Positions 23,359 to 30,046 of a DNA stretch of 34,362 nt are shown piece after piece; position 1 is the stretch's first letter, and each line of letters begins with the position of its first letter. Source of the DNA: Prevotella sp. (lineage in GTDB: Bacteria; Bacteroidota; Bacteroidia; Bacteroidales; Bacteroidaceae); assembly GCA_017415455.1 (NCBI GenBank), contig JAFQGS010000063.1, positions 1-34,362 of the forward strand, in the 5' to 3' direction. Under the pieces are notes generated by a model. The model was not told the origin of the DNA. It saw only the letters and a list, made by a program, of their open reading frames with translations, and did not search any database. A program made the translations under genes and the position numbers.

Positions 23359-23579
23359 TACCTTTGCAATGTGAAATTTAAGTCACACAAATCATAGCCA
23401 TTCAAATCAAATACGATTTTATGGTGCAATTAATTAAAAACCGTTTGAGGTGACAGGGATGAATTTTTTAGGGTAAGATGATTGTTGTCATTTGTCCAAA
23501 TAAGGGATGGTTGGACAAGTATCAGGAATCTGCCGTCGGGGTTTTCCCCACGGGGTTAACATCCGGCGGCATTTTTTTT
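23359..23579 (+). ncRNA. Candidate structured small RNA, about 210 bases
   Basis: TACCTTTG at 23359-23366 matches the -7 box, so transcription would begin near 23372. No believable ORF follows. Inside is a hairpin of 8-10 bp (TTGTCCAA at 23492-23499 with TTGGACAA at 23511-23518, 11-base loop). The end is a strong terminator (23531-23579). The promoter, structure and terminator spacing fit a free-standing RNA of about 200 bases. The 6S RNA of Bacteroidetes is one candidate by size, but I cannot confirm its defining large internal bubble. Confidence 0.5.
23531..23579 (+). terminator. Strong two-tier terminator of the candidate small RNA
   Basis: TGCCGTCGG (23531-23539) pairs with CCGGCGGCA (23563-23571), and an inner CCCC/GGGG hairpin lies in the loop. 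Eight T follow. Confidence 0.88.
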
Positions 23580-23629
23580 AGACTTTAGTTTGTACACAAT
23601 AGTAGTAATTAGTAGTTATTTTTTTAAGC

Positions 23630-23668
23630 AAACAGGGTGTGTCTTGTGAAAGACGCACCCTGTTTTGG
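23630..23668. terminator. Inverted repeat, probable terminator between convergent units
   Basis: AAACAGGGTG...GTCTT pairs with AAGAC.GCACCCTGTTT with one unpaired base. TTTTGGTTT follows on the plus strand. On the minus strand, downstream of smalltalk, the stem is followed by an A-rich tract, so function there is less certain. Confidence 0.7.
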
Positions 23669-23765
23669 TTTACAAAAGACTTTTCACAAAGTCCAACTCA
23701 TCATTGTGACAAGTGTTGAAAGGATAAGAATTATTCTTAGAATTATCAGAACTTTTTCCCAATCT

Positions 23766-23882
23766 TTATTCCTCATTATCGCCGTCTCCTCCGTTAGCAC
23801 CTATTGCTCCCAGTATGGCAGACGCTATGGCGATTATCACTTTTATTATTACTTTCCAGTCGTTCAGTTTTATCTCACTCAT
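23766..23882 (-). CDS. Smalltalk-type microprotein
   Basis: This 38-codon gene is short but convincing. A strong ribosome binding site (AAAGGAG, seven bases before ATG) precedes a peptide with a short polar start (MSEIKLNDWK), one hydrophobic segment (VIIKVIIAIASAILGAIG) and an acidic tail (GGDGDNEE). That is the layout of the 'smalltalk' family found beside HU-like genes in Bacteroidetes, and it lies downstream of an HU-HIG gene here. It is probably a single-span membrane peptide of unknown function. Most members I recall end soon after the hydrophobic part; the acidic tail is longer here. Confidence 0.8.
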   Translation of the reverse strand: MSEIKLNDWKVIIKVIIAIASAILGAIGANGGDGDNEE

Positions 23883-23932
23883 GATTATTCTCCTTTTTTA
23901 GTTTAGTTAGTTATGTTTTGTTCTCAGGTTGT

Positions 23933-23967
23933 GGGCACTCCTGCTCTGTCTCAGGCATAGAGTGCCC
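23933..23967 (-). other. Intercistronic inverted repeat between HU-HIG and smalltalk
   Basis: GGGCACTC (23933-23940) and GAGTGCCC (23960-23967) are perfect inverted copies around a 19-base loop. No T tract follows, so it may be an attenuator or an RNA-stability element in place of a full terminator. Confidence 0.5.
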
Positions 23968-23988
23968 TGTGCCTTAGGTCACTGCTTA

Positions 23989-24432
23989 TTATTGTCCGTC
24001 AGTTTCCTCCTCCTCAACAACGGTGTTCTTAGGCAGCTCTTGTATGTTACATCCCGACACGAAGCTTCTTACCCTGTTGCGGTTGCTGTCTATTTTCACC
24101 TCAGGCTGGAACAAAACGTGCAGGTCCTTGATGTTGTTTGTGACGTTGAACTCCTTCACTGTTGGCGAGCCTTTTGAGCTTACGCCTATCTTGAAAGACC
24201 CGAGTCTGTCTATCTTCACCTTGTGTGAGTTCTGCAACTCAGTTGTCATCACCTCCACCAGCTCGCTTATCACCGCCAGGATGTCCGCTCTCTTCAGTGT
24301 GCAGTTGTTCTGCATGATGTCTGCCAGGTCGTTTATTGTAGTAGTGCTGGTCATCACAGTTCTTGCAAACCAGTGTCCTTTGTTCTTCGCATTGCTTCTG
24401 TTGTCTTGATATAGTTTATAAAAAACAGCCAT
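23989..24432 (-). CDS. HU-HIG family DNA-binding protein
   Basis: This 147-residue HU-like protein of the longer Bacteroidetes HU-HIG type starts MAVFYKLYQDNRSN, has the helical part DLADIMQNNCTLKRADILAVISELVEVM, and a beta-arm region with IDRLGSFKIGVSSKGS and an acidic tail (EEEETDGQ). It binds DNA in the nucleoid, or at specific island loci. Its promoter at 24610-24641 is one of the clearest in the window, and three 12-base repeats lie just upstream of it. The leader is about 170 bases. The gene is followed by the smalltalk microprotein, a familiar pair. Confidence 0.92.
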   Translation of the reverse strand: MAVFYKLYQDNRSNAKNKGHWFARTVMTSTTTINDLADIMQNNCTLKRADILAVISELVEVMTTELQNSHKVKIDRLGSFKIGVSSKGSPTVKEFNVTNNIKDLHVLFQPEVKIDSNRNRVRSFVSGCNIQELPKNTVVEEEETDGQ

Positions 24433-24609
24433 AATATTATTTCCTTTCTTTTTAGTTTAATTGTTAATACTTTAGTTTTTGTTAATCTCTTTTTGTGTTG
24501 TTTTTTCTGAAAGCTTTCATGTTGTCGCCCCTTTCCCTCTCCGCTTCCTGCCCGGAGCTTAACCGGTGCGCTCCTGCCTGAATTGGTGTCAGTTCCGTGT
24601 TGACATGTG
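24433..24609 (-). promoter_or_regulatory. Long leader of the HU-HIG gene
   Basis: About 170 transcribed but non-coding bases lie on the minus strand. The leader includes a CCGG-rich stretch and a palindrome GAAAGCTTTC (24509-24518). A possible 12-codon leader peptide (24520 to 24482, MKAFRKNNTKRD) overlaps the palindrome, with a purine-rich tract upstream. Confidence 0.35.
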
Positions 24610-24641
24610 CAAAGGTATGAAGAATGTTCTTGTGCGCCAAA
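24610..24641 (-). promoter_or_regulatory. Promoter of the HU-HIG/smalltalk unit
   Basis: On the minus strand, TTTG (24641-24638) is followed after 20 bases by TACCTTTG (24617-24610), matching both boxes of the Bacteroidetes sigma consensus. Confidence 0.75.
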
Positions 24642-24646
24642 AATCT

Positions 24647-24682
24647 ATGCGATACACAATACGATACACAATGCGATACATT
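24647..24682. repeat. Three tandem 12-base repeats upstream of the HU-HIG promoter
   Basis: ATGCGATACACA, ATACGATACACA and ATGCGATACATT lie head to tail with no spacer. They begin six bases upstream of the -33 box. A 12-base period with a conserved CGATACA core suggests a multimeric regulator-binding site. Confidence 0.8.
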
Positions 24683-24732
24683 TCATAATGTGTTGAGTAT
24701 CAGTGTGTTGTAAGGTGCGATTTTTCACTGTT

Positions 24733-25056
24733 TTAGTAGTAGTGCATGTTCATACATCTTCTGATAAGTGAATATTGCCTTGTTCCTTTGCGTGTCTGTG
24801 CCCTGTAAACATACGCCCTTGGGTTTGCCGGTTGCTTTGTTCCGAGCACGTTGTAAGCCATAGTCACCATCTCCTTGAACGACATCGGATTTCCCTCAGT
24901 TGTCATAATGCTCTCCGACAGATATGCGATGTAAATGCCCTCTATCAGATCCGTGTTGCAGGTGCACCATCTCTGGCAACTCTCCTTCTCGCCGTTTATC
25001 AGTTTTCTCACGTCCTCCGTCATTCTCTCACGGCATTTTGTCTCCAGTGTTTTCAT
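24733..25056 (-). CDS. Unknown small Cys-containing protein next to HU-HIG
   Basis: I do not recognise this family. The start chosen is MKTLETKC, because AAGGAGAGAGGAAAC immediately precedes it; an in-frame ATG 33 bases earlier (25089) has no such site. The 107-residue product is basic and probably cytosolic: no signal or membrane segment, Cys-rich centre (CQRWCTCNTD), a helical SFKEMVTMAYNVLG and a very basic end (QTRKGTRQYSLIRRCMNMHYY). It is transcribed in the same direction as HU-HIG, with a separate promoter between them. Island context suggests an accessory gene. Confidence 0.65.
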   Translation of the reverse strand: MKTLETKCRERMTEDVRKLINGEKESCQRWCTCNTDLIEGIYIAYLSESIMTTEGNPMSFKEMVTMAYNVLGTKQPANPRAYVYRAQTRKGTRQYSLIRRCMNMHYY

Positions 25057-25089
25057 GTTTCCTCTCTCCTTGTTGGTTACGTTTTCCAT

Positions 25090-25344
25090 GTCTTCTCTTA
25101 GTTTTTCTTTTAGTGTTAATAATACCTATATATTATATATAAGGTGTAGATAAGTTATCCCGCACACCCGAGTGTGTCCTTTTCTGAGCCATTCAGTTTT
25201 AGTTATTCACATCAACCGGTGCAAAAATAGCATCAAATGGTGCACAATATGTTCACAAAACGATATTTGTTTGTTAAAAAACCGAAACTCAGGTGTTTCC
25301 CCTCCCGTGTTTAGGGAAACTCCCCTTGCGTTTAGGGAAAACAT
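25090..25344. promoter_or_regulatory. Divergent control region with two sets of 21-base-spaced repeats
   Basis: No gene is present. CATCAA..GGTGCA.AA occurs at 25210-25226 and 25231-25247, and GTTTAGGGAAA(A)C at 25309-25320 and 25330-25342. Both pairs repeat at exactly 21 bases, two helical turns. GTTTCCC (25295-25301) is an inverted mate of GGGAAAC (25314-25320). On the minus strand TATTTTTG (25229-25222) fits a -7 box for the 107-residue gene, overlapping the first repeat pair. The TAAGGTGTAGA motif occurs at 25124-25150. Confidence 0.5.
25309..25342 (+). repeat. GTTTAGGGAAAC direct repeat pair
   Basis: The two copies start at 25309 and 25330. The second ends two bases before the -33 TTTG of the next gene's promoter, a position expected for an activator site. 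Confidence 0.7.
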
Positions 25345-25376
25345 TTTGCGCAGTCCGTTTTATATTGCTTTCTTTG
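25345..25376 (+). promoter_or_regulatory. Promoter of the exported Tyr/Trp-rich protein gene
   Basis: TTTG at 25345-25348 and TTTCTTTG at 25369-25376 are separated by 20 bases. The -7 box has one mismatch (T for A). The predicted leader is about 48 bases. Confidence 0.55.
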
Positions 25377-25430
25377 CAGTAGAAAAAAGAGTTAGTAAAC
25401 AAGAAGTATAACCTTTAAAACGAAAATGTC

Positions 25431-26087
25431 ATGAAGAAGATTTTACTTTCACTCACAGTAATGCTCACCACAACGTTAAGCATAAGCGGAATGAGCCTCA
25501 GTCAGTCACGCACCGAGTCATTGTTCCTCACCGATAAGATGGCCTACGAGCTGCAGCTCTCCGTAAGTCAGTATGACGCAGTATATGAGATAAACCTCGA
25601 CTATTTCCTGAGTCTCCGCTCATCAAGCGACATCTACGGCAGTGGCTGGACCCGCCGCGACATCGATCTCGGCTATGTCCTGAACAACTGGCAGTATAAC
25701 CGCTACCGCAGTATTGACTATTTCTACCGCCCCGTATATTGGAACTCAGGCTGGAGATACAGCATATACACCAGATACACCAACCGTTCGCACTTCTACT
25801 ACGGCCGTCCGACGGTATATTCCACATACAAGGGCGCACACAACTGGCGCAACAACGGTAACAAGAGCTGGTATAAAGGACGCACATTCGACAACAGTCA
25901 TAAGATGACCGTTATCCACAAGCCGTCAGGCAGCCATCCGGGCAGCAACCGTCCGGGCAACAGCGACAACTGGCGCACCACCAACAAGAAGCCTGATAAC
26001 AATGTGAGGCCCAACGGAGGGCATCATGACAGCGCTCCGAAAGTGACAAACAACCGAGGTGCTCACGTGACAACACCCCTAAAGTGA
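25431..26087 (+). CDS. Exported Tyr/Trp/Asn-rich hypothetical protein, frame-shifted near its end
   Basis: The 218-residue reading has a signal peptide (MKKILLSLTVMLTTTLSISG). A helical segment, TDKMAYELQLSVSQYDAVYE, is followed by INLDYFLSLRSSSDIYGSGW and then an aromatic, basic region (YFYRPVYWNSGWRYSIYTRY). This domain order recurs in Bacteroidales secreted proteins of unknown function. From about residue 150 the sequence is low complexity. The C-terminus consists of KVTxNRG repeats; the second repeat is out of frame, so the ORF stops at 26087 although coding-like repeats continue to 26170. It is either a truncated gene or a phase/length-variable tail. Confidence 0.75.
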   Translation: MKKILLSLTVMLTTTLSISGMSLSQSRTESLFLTDKMAYELQLSVSQYDAVYEINLDYFLSLRSSSDIYGSGWTRRDIDLGYVLNNWQYNRYRSIDYFYRPVYWNSGWRYSIYTRYTNRSHFYYGRPTVYSTYKGAHNWRNNGNKSWYKGRTFDNSHKMTVIHKPSGSHPGSNRPGNSDNWRTTNKKPDNNVRPNGGHHDSAPKVTNNRGAHVTTPLK

Positions 26088-26170
26088 CAACAAACCGAGG
26101 CGGTTCTCACGACAACACGCAGAAGGTGACAACCAACCGAGGCGGCACTTTCGGTGGAAAGAGAAAATAA
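26029..26170 (+). repeat. KVTTNRG-encoding tandem repeats spanning the frameshift
   Basis: Three ~40-base units each encode HD(N/S)(A/T)xKVT(T/N)NRG. Units 2 and 3 continue in another frame to TAA at 26168-26170, ending GGTFGGKRK. The change is at about 26064-26069, where CACGTGACAAC stands where CACGACAAC would keep the frame. Confidence 0.75.
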
Positions 26171-26301
26171 GAGAACACATCAGAGCATACAAGCGAGAGC
26201 CACATGCGGCAGCAAAAGAACTTCATTCCACATCAAACAGCCGCAAAGATGTAGTCGGATTTGTATAGCACTGATAATCAGATAGATATAAAGCCTGTAG
26301 A

Positions 26302-26338
26302 AAAAGGTCATCAAACGAGTTATGTTTGATGACCTTTT
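26302..26338. terminator. Perfect 15-bp bidirectional terminator
   Basis: AAAAGGTCATCAAAC (26302-26316) pairs perfectly with GTTTGATGACCTTTT (26324-26338) around a 7-base loop; A and T runs flank both sides. Confidence 0.88.
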
Positions 26339-26570
26339 GCGTTGCGTTAAGGCATCATCCGGCACGCGTTCAGGCATCAGTCACAGCCAGGGGCGACAAT
26401 CACCCTGCTGCCTTATGACACCGCCGCCGCCGTTATGCGGCATGAGCCATCCCCTTGCAGCTGCCGTCCCGGCATGCCAACGGCATCCGGCTGAGCCGCC
26501 CTCAATGCCAAATGCCACCCGGCGGCGGCAAAAATGCCATGCCCCTCTGTTATTTACCGCCCATTATTAA
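26339..26570. other. GC-rich ATGCC/GGCAT-rich spacer
   Basis: This is non-coding as far as I can tell. GGCAT, ATGCC and GCCAT recur many times together with CCGCCGCCGCCG and CGGCGGCGG runs. Composition and word use resemble 15816-16020. Open frames here are by-products of the GC content. Confidence 0.45.
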
Positions 26571-26600
26571 TTTGATTCTCAATTCTTTATTGTATCTTTG
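26571..26600 (+). promoter_or_regulatory. Promoter of the rpoN transcription unit
   Basis: TTTG (26571-26574), an 18-base spacer and TATCTTTG (26593-26600) make a full consensus promoter. Start near 26607 leaves a leader of about 60 bases. Confidence 0.78.
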
Positions 26601-26669
26601 CAATGAAAAGAAACACCCTCTGCCGTATGGCGCAAGGGCATTATAAACATCATCTTAACACAAACGACA

Positions 26670-27311
26670 ATGCACAGCCTGTGGTCAGACGAATATTGGG
26701 TGCTGCTGATGCAGCTCTACCAACGCAAGCCCGTCGGAGTAAAACCCATGTACTCCCGCGGCATGGTGGACCTCAGCCTGGAACTCCACATACCTCCAGG
26801 CTGCCTCTACGAGCAGATGTTCCGTTTAAGGAGAATAGACTCGCCGATGATTCAAAGACTATGGGACAGGTATGGCGACAATCCCCGCCGCCTTACACGC
26901 GATGCCCGCCAGTTGCGCGCTATGAAAGCATTCAGCACCAGCGGACTCTTCTTTGACGGCGTGGAGACGGTAGAGTCATTTGAGAAAGACTTCCGTCCGC
27001 TTCCCGACAGGACAGACATCACACCCGTGATGCTCATCGTGATACTCGACCTTTACTTCCGTCTCACACCCATTACCATGACCGACGAGACCCCCGAGGT
27101 GGTAGAACTGGCGCAACTTCTTAAACTGAAGCCATCCAATGTTACCGAGGTTATGGAGATATTCCAGATTTGCGACCCCTATCTTAAGCGCGAGGCATTT
27201 GTGGTAAGTCCGCTGATGTGCCCCTGTCAGGACATCTGGAACAGATACGGCAACGACAACCCGGAGGCTCTGGCGGCATTGGCGGCACAGCTGAAAGACT
27301 ACTTCAAGTGA
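26670..27311 (+). CDS. Conserved hypothetical protein upstream of rpoN
   Basis: The 213-residue soluble protein starts MHSLWSDEYWVLLMQLY. I recognise no domain family. It is helix-rich and charged, with SLELHIPPGCLYEQMFRLRR, then RLWDRYGDNPRRLTRDARQLR, and a matching segment near the end, DIWNRYGNDNPEALAALAAQ. The internal WxRYGxNP similarity suggests a duplicated helical unit. There is no signal peptide or membrane span. It is the first gene after a clear promoter and lies 27 bases before rpoN, so it is co-transcribed with it. The in-frame ATG at 26670 gives a compact leader; a longer overlapping frame at 26603 is unrelated. Confidence 0.75.
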   Translation: MHSLWSDEYWVLLMQLYQRKPVGVKPMYSRGMVDLSLELHIPPGCLYEQMFRLRRIDSPMIQRLWDRYGDNPRRLTRDARQLRAMKAFSTSGLFFDGVETVESFEKDFRPLPDRTDITPVMLIVILDLYFRLTPITMTDETPEVVELAQLLKLKPSNVTEVMEIFQICDPYLKREAFVVSPLMCPCQDIWNRYGNDNPEALAALAAQLKDYFK

Positions 27312-27338
27312 CAAACGGGCAGCAGGTAAACATTCACA

Positions 27339-28853
27339 ATGGCAATAACACAGAGACAGGAGCAGATTCAGGAGCAGAAGCTTGTGCAACAGCAGAAACT
27401 CACTCAGCAGCATATGATGATGATTCATCTGCTGGAAATGCCGTTGACTGAGCTGGAACAGAGCATCAAGGCAGAGCTGGACGACAACCCGGCACTGGAG
27501 ACCGCCGACCATGTTGATGCCATGATGGCAGGCGCCGAGGGCACTGCCGGCATGGGCGACGACTCCGCCGACGAGGACTTCGAGGCCCGGACAGAGCGCG
27601 AGGAGCGTGAAGACGCACTCGACACGGCGCTGTCTGGATTAGGCATGGACGACGAGATGCCCGAGCCTTCCTTTGCAATGGACAATATGGAGAGCGCCGA
27701 CTACGAGGAGATTGTGTATGGAGACCGCATGTCTTTCTATGACCGCCTGAAGGAACAGATGGTTGATGTGGAGCTTACCGAGGTGCAGGAATATATCATA
27801 GAGTATATCATCGGCTCGCTCGACAGCGACGGACTGCTGCGGAAAGACACCGGAAGCATCAACGACGAGCTGGCAATATACCATAACATAGACACCACCG
27901 ACGAGGAGATAGAGCACGTGATAAGGATACTGCAGACCTTCGACCCGCCGGGAATAGGTGCCCGCAGCCTGCAGGAATGCCTGCTGCTGCAGATAAAAAG
28001 AAGAAAACCGTCGGCCGTAGGAGAACTGATGACAACGGTTATAAGCTCTTGCTTCGACGCCTTCATGGGCAAAAACTGGAAAAAGATAGCCCAGACGCTG
28101 TCGCTGGACGACGCTCAGCTCAGCGCAGTACGTGACGAACTGCTGCGCCTTAATCCAAAACCCGGCTCGTCGCTGGGCGAGACAGAGGGGGTGAGCATGC
28201 ATCAGATAACACCCGACTTCATCATAGACACCGCCGACGACGGCACGATATCATTCACCATAAACAACGGAGAGATACCCGAACTGAATATCTCGCCGTC
28301 GTTTACCGACATGATAAAGCGCTATCAGAAGAGCAAGGCGCAGATGACAAGACAAGAGAAGGAGGCCCTGCTGTATGCCCGTGAGAAGGTGGAGCGTGCC
28401 AGAGGATTCATCGAGGCGGTAAAACAACGCCACCGTACGCTGTATGTAACGATGAAGGCTATTATTGATATTCAGCGCAAATACCTGACAGACGGCGACG
28501 AGGCAGACTTGAAACCCATGATACTGAAGGATGTGGCAGACCGCACCGGGCTTGACATCTCAACCGTGTCGCGCGTCAGCAACATGAAATACGCACAGAC
28601 AAGATGGGGCACTTTCAGGCTGCGCCACTTCTTCAGCGACAGCATAAAGTCCGACAATGGAGAGGAGATGTCAACCAGAAAGATAAAGGCGGCGCTGAAA
28701 GATGTCATAGACAGCGAGGACAAGAGTTCTCCGATGAGCGACGACGCGCTGAAAGATGAGATGAGAAAGAGAGGATATCCCGTGGCAAGACGCACCATAG
28801 CGAAATACAGGGAACAGATGAACATACCCGTAGCAAGACTGAGAAGAAGATGA
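27339..28853 (+). CDS. rpoN: RNA polymerase sigma-54 factor
   Basis: The 504-residue protein has all three sigma-54 regions: the Gln/Leu-rich region I (MAITQRQEQIQEQKLVQQQK, then MIHLLEMPLTELEQSI), the acidic linker (about 60-130), the core-binding and helix-turn-helix region (about 330-440, DVADRTGLDISTVSRVSNMK) and the RpoN box ARRTIAKYRE at 483-492. It directs transcription that needs AAA+ activators; no activator gene is in the window. It overlaps the next gene by four bases (ATGA). Bacteroidetes RpoN often lies with metabolic genes, as here. Confidence 0.96.
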   Translation: MAITQRQEQIQEQKLVQQQKLTQQHMMMIHLLEMPLTELEQSIKAELDDNPALETADHVDAMMAGAEGTAGMGDDSADEDFEARTEREEREDALDTALSGLGMDDEMPEPSFAMDNMESADYEEIVYGDRMSFYDRLKEQMVDVELTEVQEYIIEYIIGSLDSDGLLRKDTGSINDELAIYHNIDTTDEEIEHVIRILQTFDPPGIGARSLQECLLLQIKRRKPSAVGELMTTVISSCFDAFMGKNWKKIAQTLSLDDAQLSAVRDELLRLNPKPGSSLGETEGVSMHQITPDFIIDTADDGTISFTINNGEIPELNISPSFTDMIKRYQKSKAQMTRQEKEALLYAREKVERARGFIEAVKQRHRTLYVTMKAIIDIQRKYLTDGDEADLKPMILKDVADRTGLDISTVSRVSNMKYAQTRWGTFRLRHFFSDSIKSDNGEEMSTRKIKAALKDVIDSEDKSSPMSDDALKDEMRKRGYPVARRTIAKYREQMNIPVARLRRR

Positions 28854-29467
28854 CAGAAAGACAGATAATATTCACTGCGAAGTATCTTGGAAAGATATTC
28901 GCGCCATACTACCTGCCGATAGTGGGCATGATAGCGCTGTTTCTGTTCAGTTATCTGAGTCTGCTGCCGGTCAGCTACAAGGCATTTGTGCTTATCCTGG
29001 TATATATCTTCACTGTGTTGCTGCCCACACAGCTCATCAGGTTCTACACGAACTATAACGGATGGAAGCCCTTTCACCTGAAGGACAAACAGCGGAAGGT
29101 GGTACCCTACATCATATCCATAGCCTGCTACTGGCTGTGCAGCCATCTTATGTATGCCATGCACATACCGCATTTCATGGTAAGCATACTGGCGGCGGCC
29201 CTTGTTATACAGATAGTATGCTTCCTGATAAACATCTTCTGGAACATCTCCGAGCACATGGCAGCCATAGGAGGAGTGACAGGTGCGCTGATGGCATTTG
29301 CCGAGATGTTTGTGTTTAATCCCGTATGGTGGCTGTGCCTGCTGTTCATAATAGCAGGAGTGGTGGGCACCAGCAGGATGATATTGCGCATGCACTCGCT
29401 CGGACAGGTGACGGGTGGATTCATCATTGGCGCTATATGCGGACTGTTCGCAGTGAACCTGATATGA
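28850..29467 (+). CDS. PAP2-like integral membrane protein
   Basis: This 205-residue protein has about six membrane helices. The end HSLGQVTGGFIIGAICG resembles the last PAP2 motif (His followed by a Gly-rich helix), and WNISEHMAAIGGVTGALM resembles the middle one with His. The basic catalytic KxxxxxxRP motif of PAP2 is not obvious, so phosphatase activity is uncertain. Such proteins sit downstream of rpoN in other Bacteroidales as I recall. The ATGA overlap with rpoN means translational coupling. Confidence 0.7.
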   Translation: MTERQIIFTAKYLGKIFAPYYLPIVGMIALFLFSYLSLLPVSYKAFVLILVYIFTVLLPTQLIRFYTNYNGWKPFHLKDKQRKVVPYIISIACYWLCSHLMYAMHIPHFMVSILAAALVIQIVCFLINIFWNISEHMAAIGGVTGALMAFAEMFVFNPVWWLCLLFIIAGVVGTSRMILRMHSLGQVTGGFIIGAICGLFAVNLI

Positions 29468-29526
29468 CGGAAGACGCATAACGCAACGTTACGTACAATA
29501 AGGAAAAACAATAAAACATAAATAAC

Positions 29527-30036
29527 ATGACACCAATAGTAAGCATCATCATGGGCAGCACAAGTGACATGCCCGTAATGGAGAAAGCATGTAAGTTTCT
29601 CGACGATATGAAAGTGCCTTTCGAGGTTAACGCGCTGTCTGCGCACAGAACACCCGACGCAGTGGAGAAGTTCGCGAAAGAGGCCAAAGGCAGAGGCATA
29701 AAGGTAATTATTGCGGCGGCAGGCATGGCGGCGGCATTGCCAGGAGTGATAGCGGCAAGCACCACACTGCCGGTGATTGGAGTGCCGGTGAAGGGCAGTG
29801 TGCTCGACGGTATGGACGCAATGCTCAGCATTATACAGATGCCTCCGGGAATACCTGTGGCGACGGTGGGCGTGAACGCCGCAATGAACGCCGCCATTCT
29901 GGCTGTGGAGATAATAGCAGTGGCAGACGAGGAGATGGCAGAGAAGATGGCGGCTTACAAGGCAGGACTTGGAGAGAAGATAGAAAAGGCAAACAAGGAA
30001 CTGGCAGAGGTGAAGTATGCCTATAAGGTAAACTAA
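29527..30036 (+). CDS. purE: N5-carboxyaminoimidazole ribonucleotide mutase
   Basis: This 169-residue enzyme of purine synthesis shows MGSTSDMPVM (Ser11, Asp14), NALSAHRTPD (His40) and GVPVKGSVLDGMDAMLSIIQMPPGIPVATV, the complete PurE signature. It converts N5-CAIR to CAIR in the cytosol as an octamer. It starts 59 bases after the membrane gene and ends 10 bases before ispG, so it shares a transcript with ispG. Confidence 0.97.
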   Translation: MTPIVSIIMGSTSDMPVMEKACKFLDDMKVPFEVNALSAHRTPDAVEKFAKEAKGRGIKVIIAAAGMAAALPGVIAASTTLPVIGVPVKGSVLDGMDAMLSIIQMPPGIPVATVGVNAAMNAAILAVEIIAVADEEMAEKMAAYKAGLGEKIEKANKELAEVKYAYKVN

Positions 30037-30046
30037 ACAGAAAAAT

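Noticed and set aside
23478-23588. 36-codon ORF inside the candidate small RNA
   Set aside because: It reads straight through the terminator stem and has no ribosome binding site or family.
24647-24682. CRISPR array
   Set aside because: The three 12-base repeats are contiguous with no spacers, and no cas gene is present.
26322-26646. ORFs of 60-80 codons in the GC-rich spacer
   Set aside because: One begins inside a perfect terminator stem and the others are by-products of GC-rich words.
28472-29479. 335-codon minus-strand ORF
   Set aside because: It is antisense to the rpoN end and the PAP2-like gene and has no recognisable domain.
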